Shown here in pieces: positions 44,954 through 55,384 of a DNA stretch of 64,000 bases (the first letter of the stretch is position 1; each line of letters opens with the position of its first letter). The stretch is from Paragordius varius. Taxonomy: Eukaryota; Nematomorpha. The translations under genes and the position numbers were made by a program. The stretch lies in NCBI GenBank assembly GCA_964247055.1, contig OZ176056.1, forward strand, positions 5,518,001 through 5,582,000, read 5' to 3'. The notes below the pieces were generated by a model that was given only the letters and a program-made list of their open reading frames with translations, did not search any database and was not told the DNA's origin.

Positions 44954-45083
44954 CTTTAAATAAAGGACAGAAATTCCACACATGCAAAGCACCTTTGCTA
45001 GAAAATTGACCAAGTGCCACTTCAAGAGAAAATAGGTATACGACATACAAAGAGCATTAGCCAGTATGGGATTAAAAATGCGC
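44954..45083 (-). pseudogene. SLC6 paralogue A, TM2 exon, frameshifted
   Basis: Reads [18 protein letters not shown], then a shift of two bases, then [18 protein letters not shown] and FCPLFKG. This is the TM2-IL1 segment; LExALGQF and WNxCPLFKG are family hallmarks. Its donor phase (one base of the Gly codon) fits the TM3 exons of both paralogues. 130 bp is not compatible with an open frame. Confidence 0.85.
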
Positions 45084-45117
45084 CTATACATTGGATTCAA
45101 TCATAAATATAATTAAC

Positions 45118-45139
45118 CTCCGCCATTTCGGTAACAAAG
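45118..45139 (-). pseudogene. SLC6 paralogue A, end of TM1 exon
   Basis: LCYRNGG followed by one base of the next Gly codon, then GTTAAT. LCYxNGGGAF is the end of TM1 in SLC6 proteins. Upstream the similarity stops at Helitron-family sequence, so the exon is truncated. Only 34 bp separate it from the TM2 exon. Confidence 0.75.
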
Positions 45140-45149
45140 ACCGACAGTG

Positions 45150-46340
45150 AATAAGCCCTTTTGAGAATTAGGACCTCAGTTTTGCCCCACCCAGGTAAAA
45201 ATGAGTTTTAAAACTGATAGATTAGAATACATCAATTTAGATCTTAGACGAGACCATTTATATATAAGATTTGAATACATTTTAATGACCTTTTATATAT
45301 GAGTTAAACTAGTGTATCAATTTTGTATTTAACCTGTACACGTTATTTTACCTTGGTTTAACATGTAAATATTATATTCACAAAAAGTATATAAACATCG
45401 CAAACTGTATATAGTTTAGTCTTTGCATTCACTCCTCTGAGTATCAATTATGTACTCTTTTCTGATACCCTTTTCTATTTCTCTCTTATTGTTTTACGGT
45501 TTCTCGATTTACTACAAAAACAAAGCCCTAAGGTTTGAAAGACATTTCCGACAAACGTGTGGGCCCATTCGGTTTCATGGACCAGGGTAACTAAGCCCTT
45601 TTTTGAATTAGTCCCTCAGTTTGGCACGGCACTTATGAAAAATGGGATTTTTTGGAAGGTGTTGGCTTTGGGTCATGATTTCGGAAAACGTATGGACCTA
45701 GTCAGTTTCAATAGTGTATTTTTATCGTTTTACAATTGCGCCGAATTGACTAAGCCCATTTTATCACTCCCTCAATTTAGCCCCGTTTGAAGTATTTTTT
45801 ATAAAACGTGTGGGCCCATGCGAGCTAAAAAGTGCTATTTTTTATTATATATAAATGCGCTAAAGGTGATACCATTTTTTATATTAGCCCCTCTATCCCC
45901 CGTCCAAGGAAAAATCATTTTATTCAATAAATATTGGCTATAAAGCACATTCCAGAAAAATGGCCTATTCAGTTTATATAATTTTTTTAATGCTTTATCA
46001 TTCTGACTACGGTGCTGAGCCCTTTTTTTGAATTAGCCTCTCAATTTTCCCCCGCCCATGTATTAGTTATTTTTAAACAGTTGGGGGCTTTGACACCCGA
46101 TAAAAACGTGTGGCCGCAGTTAATTTTAAATCTATATATTGAATTTCTACGAAAGTTAATGTAGGTTTTTTACGTCCCTCAATTAAGCCCCGTCTGTTTC
46201 TTTCACAAAATTGACTTTAAAACAGTTTTCCTGTAAGATTGCGATCCCAGAATCAAAATTAGAAATATTTTAATTATATAAATGCGCCTCCGACCGCTGT
46301 ACTTTTTCTCTTTCAATCTTGCAATGTAAAAACGAAGTTT
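45150..46340 (+). mobile_element. Helitron-family fragment H4 (5' segment, expanded)
   Basis: Repeats of the segment AAGCCCTTTTTTGAATTAG, CTCAGTTTGGC and CGTGTGGGCCCAT recur near 45,150, 45,590, 45,750, 46,020 and 46,170. This segment occurs once at the start of H2 and H5. The 150-bp arrays and the 3' hairpin are absent. Confidence 0.5.
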
Positions 46341-46678
46341 TCTATAATTATAGATTTTGAAGCATTATAATTAATTTAACAATAAAATATTGATTATTAA
46401 TATAAAAGTCAAGTATACTATATTTGAAAAATATTGGCTCCTGGGTTATACTCCACTCGATGTTAGCTAATGTATTATTTTTTTTAATTACGATAAATGC
46501 ATGTGTTTTCCTTTGCTTTAAAATCAAATATGATTATTTTTGTATGAGAGTTGTAACTGCCTCTGGATATTAAAACACAAAGCATTGGAAGATTATTATA
46601 AAGTTTAATACATTCTTGGAGTTATTATTCTAATTATTTGTGTATTAAATCGGAACTATTCTTGATGATGTTATATAC

Positions 46679-46765
46679 CAGGGGTGGCCAAACGTTAGAC
46701 CGCGGTCGACTTCATGACCGCCTGAAATTTTTTACAAAAAATGGAAAAAATATTTTTGTAGAGAA
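46679..46765 (+). mobile_element. hAT-like terminus
   Basis: CAGGGGTGGCCAAACGTTAG with a GC-rich continuation is a typical hAT end. No matching right end was found. Confidence 0.4.
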
Positions 46766-47029
46766 TTTATTTCCGCAAAATTATAATTTATTTTTAATTT
46801 ATTTTTATTTTGTGTTTAAAAATTTACTTGTTAATAAAAAATATATTTAACTACGTTAATTTATTATTTTATTAATAATAAATTTAATATATATATTTAA
46901 TCAAACTTTATATCATTTGTGATTTCCTTAGAAAATATTAGTATAATTAAAACTTCAAGTCAGAAAAATGTTAAATATTGTCATGGAAATGAATGGAAAG
47001 ATTATTTTTTAATCTATATATTTAAAATT

Positions 47030-48830
47030 GAAAATGCTGGCTTTGTTATCTATGTCGAAAAAATTAATCATTGATGGATGGCCCAGCTTCGCCCTTTTTA
47101 TAAATTAGGTTCCCAGTTCGGGCCCACCCCGTGTAAAAAACGGTTTTTTTCGAAACATAAGTCCAAAAAATCGTGTCTTTGCGACAATTTTCCGAAAAAC
47201 ATGTTGGATCATTCGATTTAAAATATAATTTTTTTGCTCATTTTCGATTGCGCCCAACGTCGGCTCGCTTTTTTAATTTAGGACTCTTTTTTACCCGCTC
47301 CCCCCCGTAAATGCCATTTTTTTCAAAAAAATTAAGTCCATAAAAATAATTTTTTAAATTTAATTTTTGCACAAGGTAAGACCATAAATCAATACTTATC
47401 TCTTTTAAAAGGCAAGAGTTTTATTCGAGCGTTTCTTTTTTATTGGTTGCCGGGTAAGGAGATACCCGCTAAAAACAGTCCCGTCATATCGAAATAGCGT
47501 GTCTTTACGGCTAAAATTTTGAAAACCTATCAGGCCATATGAGTTCAATAGTGCTTATAATAATACCCGTAACAAGGCAAATATTTAGCGTGTGGTTTTT
47601 TAAAATTAGCCGTTAATTAAGCCCTTTACGCCCTAAAAAATGCGCCACCATATAATGATTTTGCAGTTCTGAGTCAATTTTTCCAAAAATTATGAGACCA
47701 TATGAAATCAATCATATTTCCAGGTATTCTCCGTAAGCGCTTTTTATCAGCCTATGGGTAGGGAGCTACCCACCTAAAACTTTGGCTACCACGAAATTCT
47801 GTTGTATACGAGTTAATTTTCAGAAAACCCATCAGGCCATATAAGTTTAATAAGGGCCTGAAATATTACCCGTAAAAAGGCAAATATTTAAGTCGGGCGT
47901 TTTTTAAAATTAGCCGTTAATTTGGCTTTTTACGCCCTAAAAAAGGGTATCATATAGTTTTGAAGCCATTTTTCCAAAAACTATTAAGAACATATGGAAT
48001 GAATGATGATTTCAGGATTTTCAAAGGTTTTTTTATCGATTGTTTTTTATATTGGCCAATGGGTAGGGGGCTACTTGCCTACAACTGCGCAACCATATCG
48101 ATACAGCGTGATTTTGGAGGCAAAAAAGCTTATCAGGCCATATGAGTACAATAAGGGTGAAATATTATCCATAAAAAGGCAAAAATTTAAGTAGAGCTTT
48201 TATTAAATTACCCCTTAATTAGACCCTTGCCCTGAAAAATGCGCCACCATAGAACGTTAATTTTTAAGCAATTTTTTGAAACGAGAGCATTTGGAATAAA
48301 TCATGAATCCATGTATTACCGGAATTAAAGCAAAAATTTTAATCAATACCCGCGTAAAACTGCGTCATATCGAAATATGCCTTTATAGCCAAATTTCAGA
48401 AAACCTATACTTATAGGAACGTATGGAATCCATGATATTTCCAGAAAATCCCCATATAAAGGCAAAAACTTTGCCCAACGCTTTTTTATACCTGCCCCTG
48501 GGTAGAAGCAACCGCCAAAAACTGCCCCACTATTAGAAATTGCGTTGTTTTGGATCTAATTTACAGAAAATTTGATGTAGCCATAAGAGTTCATTAAAAG
48601 CTTGAAATATTTATTAGCCGTTAATTTAGGGCCTTTATGCCCTAAAAATACGCCATCATATAATGATTATTTAGGGTTGAGGTATTTTTTCGTATAGTCT
48701 CTTAGACGATGGTATCAAAAATGATCCAAATATTTTCCTTATAAAGGCAAAGAATATAACCCAGCGCTTTTCCATATGGGTCTATGGGTAGGGGTCAACC
48801 GGTTTATAACTGAGACGCCATACAATAACT
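47030..48830 (+). mobile_element. Helitron-like element H5 (3' truncated)
   Basis: Colinear with H2: 5' segment (TTTTCGATTGCGCC near 47,240), then alternating repeats with CCATATGA-type marks near 47,533, 47,697, 47,835, 47,990, 48,138, 48,286, 48,420, 48,583 and 48,708 (mean spacing close to 147 bp). It stops after TATAACTGAGACGCCAT at about 48,826; H2 continues for 400 bp more to its hairpin. Confidence 0.6.
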
Positions 48831-49790
48831 CGAAGCTTGACAGGGCTAGATAGTAATGCATATAATTGTATTTGTTTAATATGATACTCCATCGTGGCTT
48901 TGCCCTAAAAAGCATATGTGACATCTTAATACGCTTATGAACTATCAAAAATACACAGATATTTGCAAATTAAAAAAAGCTATTGTAGGAGCAAGAAACA
49001 CAGCAAAAATTTAAAAAAAAATATAATTGCAAATTACCGGATATCAGAAATCGATTAAAAACAACAAATCTCTTTAGGACGAATTCGTAAAGACGCTTTG
49101 ATTAATCTGAATGTATGAAAATTAAACAAAAAGCATAATGGAAACAAAAGCTTTTCCCTATCTAGAAGCACTACGAAGAGGTGATGATCTAAGAATCTTA
49201 CCATAATTTTAAATGTAAATCTTGTATATTTTTGGCCTCAATTAAAAAGTCTACCGATTACGTTGGAATTCCAAATTTATGGGTTTTTATTGACATGATC
49301 TTCCACGACATGCTTTTAACTAAGTAACAAAACTGCAGCGCGACATTCTTTTCGATTTAATGGAATTTCCATTCAAAACCTGGTACGCCATAACATAAAA
49401 TCTGGCAAAAATATTTGCCAAGAGCTACAAATCCATTTTTTACTTCAATTCTAAAATCCGTCGCAATATGTACAGTTAATTATCTATTTTGTAATTTATT
49501 ATATAATGTTAATGTTTTAGTCTATGTACTGATTGTGGCAATCAGTGCTCTTCTGAACCAGCTAGTTATGTATTTTAATAATAACATTAATAGGTCAAAA
49601 ATAGCTAGTCACCTCAATCTGTAAATAGACATCTAAATATTTGTATCATTTGTGGTTAAGTGATAAATGAATTTTGCTTAAAATCATATCGCGTGAAATT
49701 TTCTAGCAAAAAATTAGCCCGGGGAGTTGGTCCCCTCTGTTTACAATATATCCAATTCAGATGATCGTTTACTAATCCCCCCCCCCCCCC
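48831..49790. other. Unassigned stretch ending in a poly-C run
   Basis: No recognised gene. A run of about 17 C followed by A occurs at 49,778-49,794, unusual in such AT-rich DNA. Confidence 0.5.
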
Positions 49791-49804
49791 CCCCAAAAAA
49801 AATG

Positions 49805-51270
49805 ACTAATAAATGGTTTCACTTTTTTATTTGATAAATTCCATAAAAGAAATCAAATTGAATAAAAAAACATTAACTTTCTCAACATGTACTCGACGCA
49901 TTGAAGATTTTAAATATATTTTCAACAATACTTTATTGGAACTGAAAAATTACAAATATTTTAGTATTTCTATTGTTTCTAGCACTGATATTGGTTCAGG
50001 ATCTCACGTGCGCTCTTCGTGAGATTTATATATATATATATATATATTGTATATGAAAAAATTGGTTTCGATCTCGACAGATGACTCTATGATTGATAAA
50101 AAAGGATTTATTCATATTTTGAAAAACAAATATAATTTGCAAAATATTTATCCTTTCACAGCTTTATTCATCAGCAGAACTTGGTTTCGCATGTAAAAGA
50201 TGAATCACCCAATTTAATAATTAAAACGGTTGTGGATATAGTTAACCGCATCCATGGCAAAGAAATCAACCGCGGTAACATAAACCTTCTGAAAGATATC
50301 CACAGTGAATTTGATTATATTCTTTTGTACACCGCTGTGAGATGGCTAAGTTTTAGCAAAGTATTAAGATTTTTTGTTTTAAAACATGAAATTCGATTTA
50401 CGGTAACGGGAAGTTTGACAAATTAATAGTCACAGTTTTATTAGCCTACTTTTGCGACATTGCTTTTAAAATTTGTATTTTTAATATAAGTCCTCAAGAG
50501 AGAAAAATAATAACCCAATTTACTAATCAAATATTAGCTTTTAAAGAAAAATAAATGATATATTAAAAAGATTTAAAAAATAAGTATTCATGTAGAAAAT
50601 AAGCGCGGAAATTAAATAATAGACAATTATTCATTTTGATCATGAGACAAAACTCAGATTTCGAGAATTAAGAAATATTAAAAAATGTTTTAAACTCGTT
50701 GAGAATCCATGGTATATGGATACATCCAATATTATGCAACTAGATCATTTTTATCAGGCACATATCATTAAAGTCGTATATTTTGGATATGATTCCAATT
50801 TTGAGGCTATGTTCAAGGAAAATCGTAGAGAAGAAAAATATGTAGAGTTTTGGCAAGATCTGCCAAATAAATATGAATATAAAATGTGCTCAAGTTATCC
50901 TAACTGTTTTTCCCTCAACTCACACGTGTGAAACGGCATATTAAAAATGAAGTATGCCAAGAATATACACAGAAATCGCTTAACCGATGATCATATGAAC
51001 GACGTATTAAAATTGGCCGTCATGAGACGAAATCAAATTTGTCAAAAACTATTGGTTAATATCAAAATAGATGTTGTAAAATATTTTGATTTTTTAAACT
51101 AAATGGTGCAAACCGAGTTTTTAGCAGGATGCGATCCGCAAAAAATTGTGCTGATTTAGATAAATATTTTCATAAAATAGCTATGGAATATTTGCCATTA
51201 TAAGGTTAATGGCCCTCATAAAAAAATATATTTTATTTGGCCTGTCAAATTTTTTTAGTGAGTACCTCTG
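49805..51270 (+). pseudogene. hAT transposase copy 2 (GTF2IRD2/ZBED5-like, dead)
   Basis: Broken frames in order: TFSTCTRRIEDF and FSISIVSSTDIGS (49,880-50,000), then VKDESPNLIIKTVVDIVNRI and DIHSEFDYILLYTAVRWLS (50,190-50,360), then IMQLDHFYQAHIIK-type text (50,735) and the C-terminal FSLNSHV, KMKYAKNIHRNRLTDDHMND region (50,910-51,010). These match the catalytic and dimerisation parts of hAT transposases of the GTF2IRD2/ZBED5 group. The right end TTTTTTTAGTGAGTACCTCTG-like sequence near 51,250-51,270 corresponds to the 32,914 terminus of copy 1. A (TA)n run interrupts it at 50,030. Not functional. Confidence 0.75.
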
Positions 51271-53265
51271 CTCTAAAATGACTACGAGTCGTTATAAACT
51301 TTATAAGATAGCCATAATTATATGTCCATCAGAGGATATTAAGGGTTTTGTGAATGAGTTTTGCCCCAGGAAATTTTATGAGAGCTTTAACGGGTCAATA
51401 TACCAACTTTGAAAATTATAACGGTTATTAATTCGGTGAAAAGGTTGTCCCAAAATAGACGTCTCCTAATTTTTTTACATAATGTTGTATCATGAGCAAG
51501 ATCTATGTATATGTTGCGCTAGTACCTCTAGCATTGTTTTTGCAGGTATTCTTGATAGAGTCTACCCAATTTATAAATTAAAACCTTAAATCATGCGTAT
51601 TAAATTCTATAAAAGAAAAAAACTGTGTTTACTTTGATAAACAAGTCAGGTATGAATATTTATTTAAAAAAATCATTATTGAAGTCTCTGTTCATAAACA
51701 TATATAATTACACTAGTCGACAAATTTGGACATTTTTAAGCACCACCACTCAAACTTTTTAAATTATGACTAATTTCAGTGTTTTAAAACCGAATTTGAA
51801 AAAAATTTTGATCCCGCCAATCAGAATTTTGAAATTTTATAGGTTTTTCAATTTTTCAAAAACAAGAGAAAATCGAGAGAAAATTAAATATAACTTTATA
51901 ATAAAATGTTATTATATTATAAATTTAATATCATTTAATAAAGCGTTTTAAACTCTATCTTTTGAATATAAATATGTCATTTAAATATCAGAGAGAAAAA
52001 AATAGTACGGACTTAAACGTCAAAATTTAGTCTTTTTTTTCAAGTGAATTTTTAACACATATAAAATTTTTTTAAAAAAATACTAAAAAAGGCATTCTAT
52101 GGTTTAAACCTTCGGCTTTCAGATAGGCTATATTTTTTTTTGTTAGATTTCGTTCTTTCGAGTACTTATTAGACTTTTTCTCTTGAGTTGGTTCTTATAA
52201 AAAATCCTTTATTTATACCTAGTGGATATACCTTATTTTTTTGAAATTATTGGTTGTTTTGTATTTTGAATTTCAGATAGATGTTGTGTAGCCACTTTTA
52301 GTAGAATTTACTGTTAAGGGGTTGGACCATTTGTATTTACCTAATTTATATTTAATTTAATTGTAGAATTTATCTAACTTTATTCTGTAAATTGGTTAAT
52401 TGGACATGTCAATTTGCCAGATTTTGCTTGCAAGTCTCTCTTATCGGACTTTACGATTACTTATTGTTATCTTTGCCATATCTGGCATAATTATAGGATC
52501 GCTTGGGGGATATGCAGAGCTTGTGCAGCCGCCCATATCTATCACACTATACATAAGCCCCTTTTAAATTTTTAATAATTTGGCTCTTAGCTTGTTTAGT
52601 ATCTTATTTAATGCCTAGAATTTGTTATCCATGCATGGAATATTACTTGTATCGACTTGCTTGTTTGAATTTTTAAACATATGTACACGAGGAATGATTG
52701 TTATTTTTGAATTAAATACAAATTTAAAAAGTAAATTTTGGAAAAATCCTATTGGTGGCCTCAATTTTCTTTTTTGTTTTGGCCTTTCCATGCCATTAGG
52801 TATTAGAAAATGCAAAAATAATGGGGTGGTGCAAAACCTTGTTGACTAGTGTTATCTATTCATATTAATTATATATATAAAATTAAAATAAATGAAATGT
52901 ATTGATATAAAATACAAACATTATTCGTGATAATTTTGATATTGACTTTTATAAGGTTCCAGGATCGGATGCCAATTATGGGACGGTTTCAAAGAATTGC
53001 ATATTTTCTACAAATATTAAAAAGTATTGATCATGTAATAAAAATTATATACCCCATATACAATAATAAAAATTTTTTTAACCTTTGACGTTTACATGTG
53101 CCAAAAATATAATTTTATGAAAAATCAAAAAATAAACCTAGTTATCTCATAAAATCTTTAATAATGTTAAAGACTTATTATCAGATTTTTTATTTTTTTT
53201 GATTATTATGTACTATAAATTGGCAGTAAAATTTAAAGTCTCTTTTTAGAGGTAAAAACCGTATA

Positions 53266-53297
<32 letters not shown>

Positions 53298-53825
53298 TAT
53301 CAAAAAGGTGTAATTCTAAAACTATGGCTTTATTTCTTTGCGGCATATTGGTATAAGAAAGGTTGTCTTTAAATAACTAAATATAATTTACATAAAAAAT
53401 ACAATTTAGATACGCAAAGATCCAACTTTTTATTAAAAAAGCATCTATAATTTTTATACATTTATAAAATAATGATTTTAACATATAACATTGATTATGT
53501 TATCGATCTGACACCCGTCATGATAAACTTTTATAATACATAGTGCCTATTTAATTAAATACTTATGCTGATCATACATTTTTCTGTTATTTAAATAAGT
53601 CTTAGAAGTCATTTAAAGAACCCCTTACCTTACCACAAACTTACAAGTTTAATGGTATTATGGGATCCGCAGAATGAGCCAAAAAATATTAATAAAAAAT
53701 CTTCTCTTCAAATGCTGAAATATGTTAATTTCAAAAAAAATTTCTATATTTTTGAAAAAAGGGTGTGAGGCAGTAATTTACCTATGCATCTAATCCACAT
53801 TCAGGGTCACTATAAGGGTTGGGTG
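51271..53825. other. Long stretch without recognisable gene
   Basis: Contains a 66-codon minus-strand open frame at 52,615-52,815 with a basic start (PNGMERPKQKRKLRPP), not recognised, and a (TA)n run at 53,268-53,296. No family motif seen on either strand. Confidence 0.5.
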
Positions 53826-53871
53826 ATCCACTGATTAATACCATTTCCCAGTAAAAATAAACGTTTTTTTC

Positions 53872-54012
53872 AGTCAATCAAAACATTTTCCCAGTCAATC
53901 AAAACGTTTTCCTAGTCAATCGAAACGCTTTCTCAGTTAATCAAAACGTTTTTTCAGTCAATCGAAACATTTTCAGTCAATAAAAACAATTTCCCAATCA
54001 ATAAAAACATCC
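53872..54012. repeat. 21-bp tandem array, left arm of foldback 1
   Basis: Seven units of the type AGTCAATCAAAACGTTTTCC plus one base, the inner ones shortened. Confidence 0.9.
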
Positions 54013-54364
54013 AGTCAAAAACGGTTTTATTTTTGATAATAAATATCAAAACAAGAATATAAAAATTTTAACCATTATCAGCGTAATATTAGGATATTAT
54101 TTTATATAACACACTTATTGAATGACAATTTTTTCAAGTATATTCCAGTGCAAATCATTAATGGCTTATTCTTTAAATGTTATATTTTTGGAATTTGAGT
54201 TAAGATAATATTTTTTATTTTATCGATGGTTCGCATTAATATATGCGGTTATCTTAGAAAAATCTATAGTTACGGATGAAATAATAAATTTATAAAAATA
54301 TACCATTTTTATAAGGTCATTTAACACATAAACTTTACGCTAATTTTATAATATTTATCATTTG

Positions 54365-54655
54365 GTCAATCGGGGGCCCAACACGCCCTCTCGAGTTGTG
54401 CGGCCCGCAAAAAATTTGGAAATCCACATGCAAAATATGTCCACAAAATATTCATATTTCTTAGGCAATTTTTCTGAACGAGTATATTAAATTGGTAACG
54501 AATTAAAAAAATTGTTATATTGTGTTTGTATTTTACAGTCTTATGTCTAATCGAAAAATTAATTGAATGCCCGTATATGATTCAAATAAGGAACGCCGTG
54601 CTTAAAAATGCGGCCCGTGAAGCCATTTAGTTGGACACCCTTGTTTTAGTCAAAT
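54365..54655. mobile_element. hAT-like MITE in loop of foldback 1
   Basis: The right end reversed reads CAAGGGTGTCCAACTAAATG then GGGCCGCATTTTTAAG; the left part has GGGGGCCCAACACGCCC and TGCGGCCCGCAAAAAATTTG. Same family as 59,403-59,666. Confidence 0.5.
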
Positions 54656-54984
54656 ATCTTTTTTATTAAATGTAAAATCAAAAACAATTTTATTAAAAAA
54701 ATATTTTGTTTAGATATTTTTTCCGACAGTATTGTTATCGAACTTGAAATGTGTATTGAAGCGTTCCGCAAATATGCCAACCATCGATAAAATAAAAAAT
54801 ATTATCTTCAAAACATCTCAAATTCCAAAATTATAACTTTTAAAGAATAAGTCATTAATGATTCGGTATGGAATATAATTGATAAAAATGTCATTCAAAT
54901 TGTGTTTTTATAAAAAATGATATCCTAATATTACGCTGATAATGGTTAAAAGTTATTTTATTGTTCTGATATTTATCATAAAAA

Positions 54985-55115
54985 AACAACCGTTTTTATT
55001 GACTGGGAAAACGTTATTAATTGGAAAAACGTTTCGATTGACTGGGAAAACGTTTCGATTGTTTGGGAAAATGTTTCAAATGACTGGGAAAACGTTTATT
55101 TTGACTGGGAAATGG
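54985..55115. repeat. 21-bp tandem array, right arm of foldback 1
   Basis: Units GACTGGGAAAACGTTTCGAT, the reverse complement of the left array, five to six copies. Confidence 0.9.
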
Positions 55116-55207
55116 TATAAAATCACGGTGTTAGAAAATCTGGGTTACTTTACAAAGCACTATTATTTAGTTGTCTTGAAATGATATATAAAAGAGTAAT
55201 ATATTAC

Positions 55208-55384
55208 TTTGAGATACGAATCTCCCATTTTCCCGCTAAACCAAATGTGATAAATTGCATATGCAGGGATTGGGATAAGACTGAGACAAGATATGAGCCA
55301 ACCAACGCTAGTTGCCCATTCGGGATACGTATAATCTCCATATTGCACAGGTGCATGGAATATTATGTTAAACAAGAGAGCAAT
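55208..55384 (-). CDS. SLC6 gene B, TM12 exon
   Basis: 177 bp. Acceptor TATAG, donor [26 protein letters not shown] then [20 protein letters not shown] and [19 protein letters not shown]. Without splicing it would end 14 codons later at 55,163. Confidence 0.92.

Larger units (their letters stand above)
2865..45139 (-). pseudogene. SLC6-family Na+/Cl- transporter pseudogene (paralogue A)
   Basis: Thirteen exon remnants, in order on the minus strand, match TM1 end/TM2 (45,118-45,139 and 44,954-45,083), TM3, EL2, TM4, TM5, TM6, TM7, TM8, TM9, TM10, TM11 and TM12. Exons for TM4, TM5, TM6, TM8, TM9, TM10, TM11 and TM12 have exactly the lengths of their counterparts in the intact-looking gene at 55,208-62,594. 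Seen lesions: frameshift in the TM2 exon, about 4 bases lost in the TM3 exon, frameshift in EL2, 1 base lost in the TM7 exon, an in-frame TAA in the TM10 exon, and a GC donor after the TM6 exon. The introns hold LINE, gypsy, Helitron and MITE insertions. SLC6 proteins are 12-helix plasma-membrane symporters of amino acids or amine/amino-acid transmitters. I infer a dead tandem duplicate; assembly indel errors could explain some but not all lesions. Assigning the 45-kb exons to this gene rests on order, orientation and splice phase. Confidence 0.85.
53830..55135. mobile_element. Foldback element 1
   Basis: Arms of about 400 bp, 53,830-54,235 and 54,775-55,135, are inverted copies: ATACCATTTCCCAGT at the outside pairs with ACTGGGAAATGGTAT, 21-bp arrays follow, then TTAACCATTATCAGCGTAAT pairs with ATTACGCTGATAATGGTTAA, and ATCGATGGTT with AACCATCGAT. 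The loop contains a hAT-like MITE. No transposase. The right arm ends about 70 bp from the last recognised exon of the SLC6 gene B. Confidence 0.75.

Noticed and set aside
49778..49794. Poly-C tract as a functional element
   Set aside because: Could be a simple expansion or an assembly artefact; nothing around it gives it a role.
52615..52815. Minus-strand frame with a basic N-terminal part as a small gene
   Set aside because: No family resemblance, no start context or neighbours to support it.
54942..55184. Plus-strand open frame with repeated TGKTFRL units
   Set aside because: Translation of the 21-bp array in the right arm of foldback 1, not a gene.
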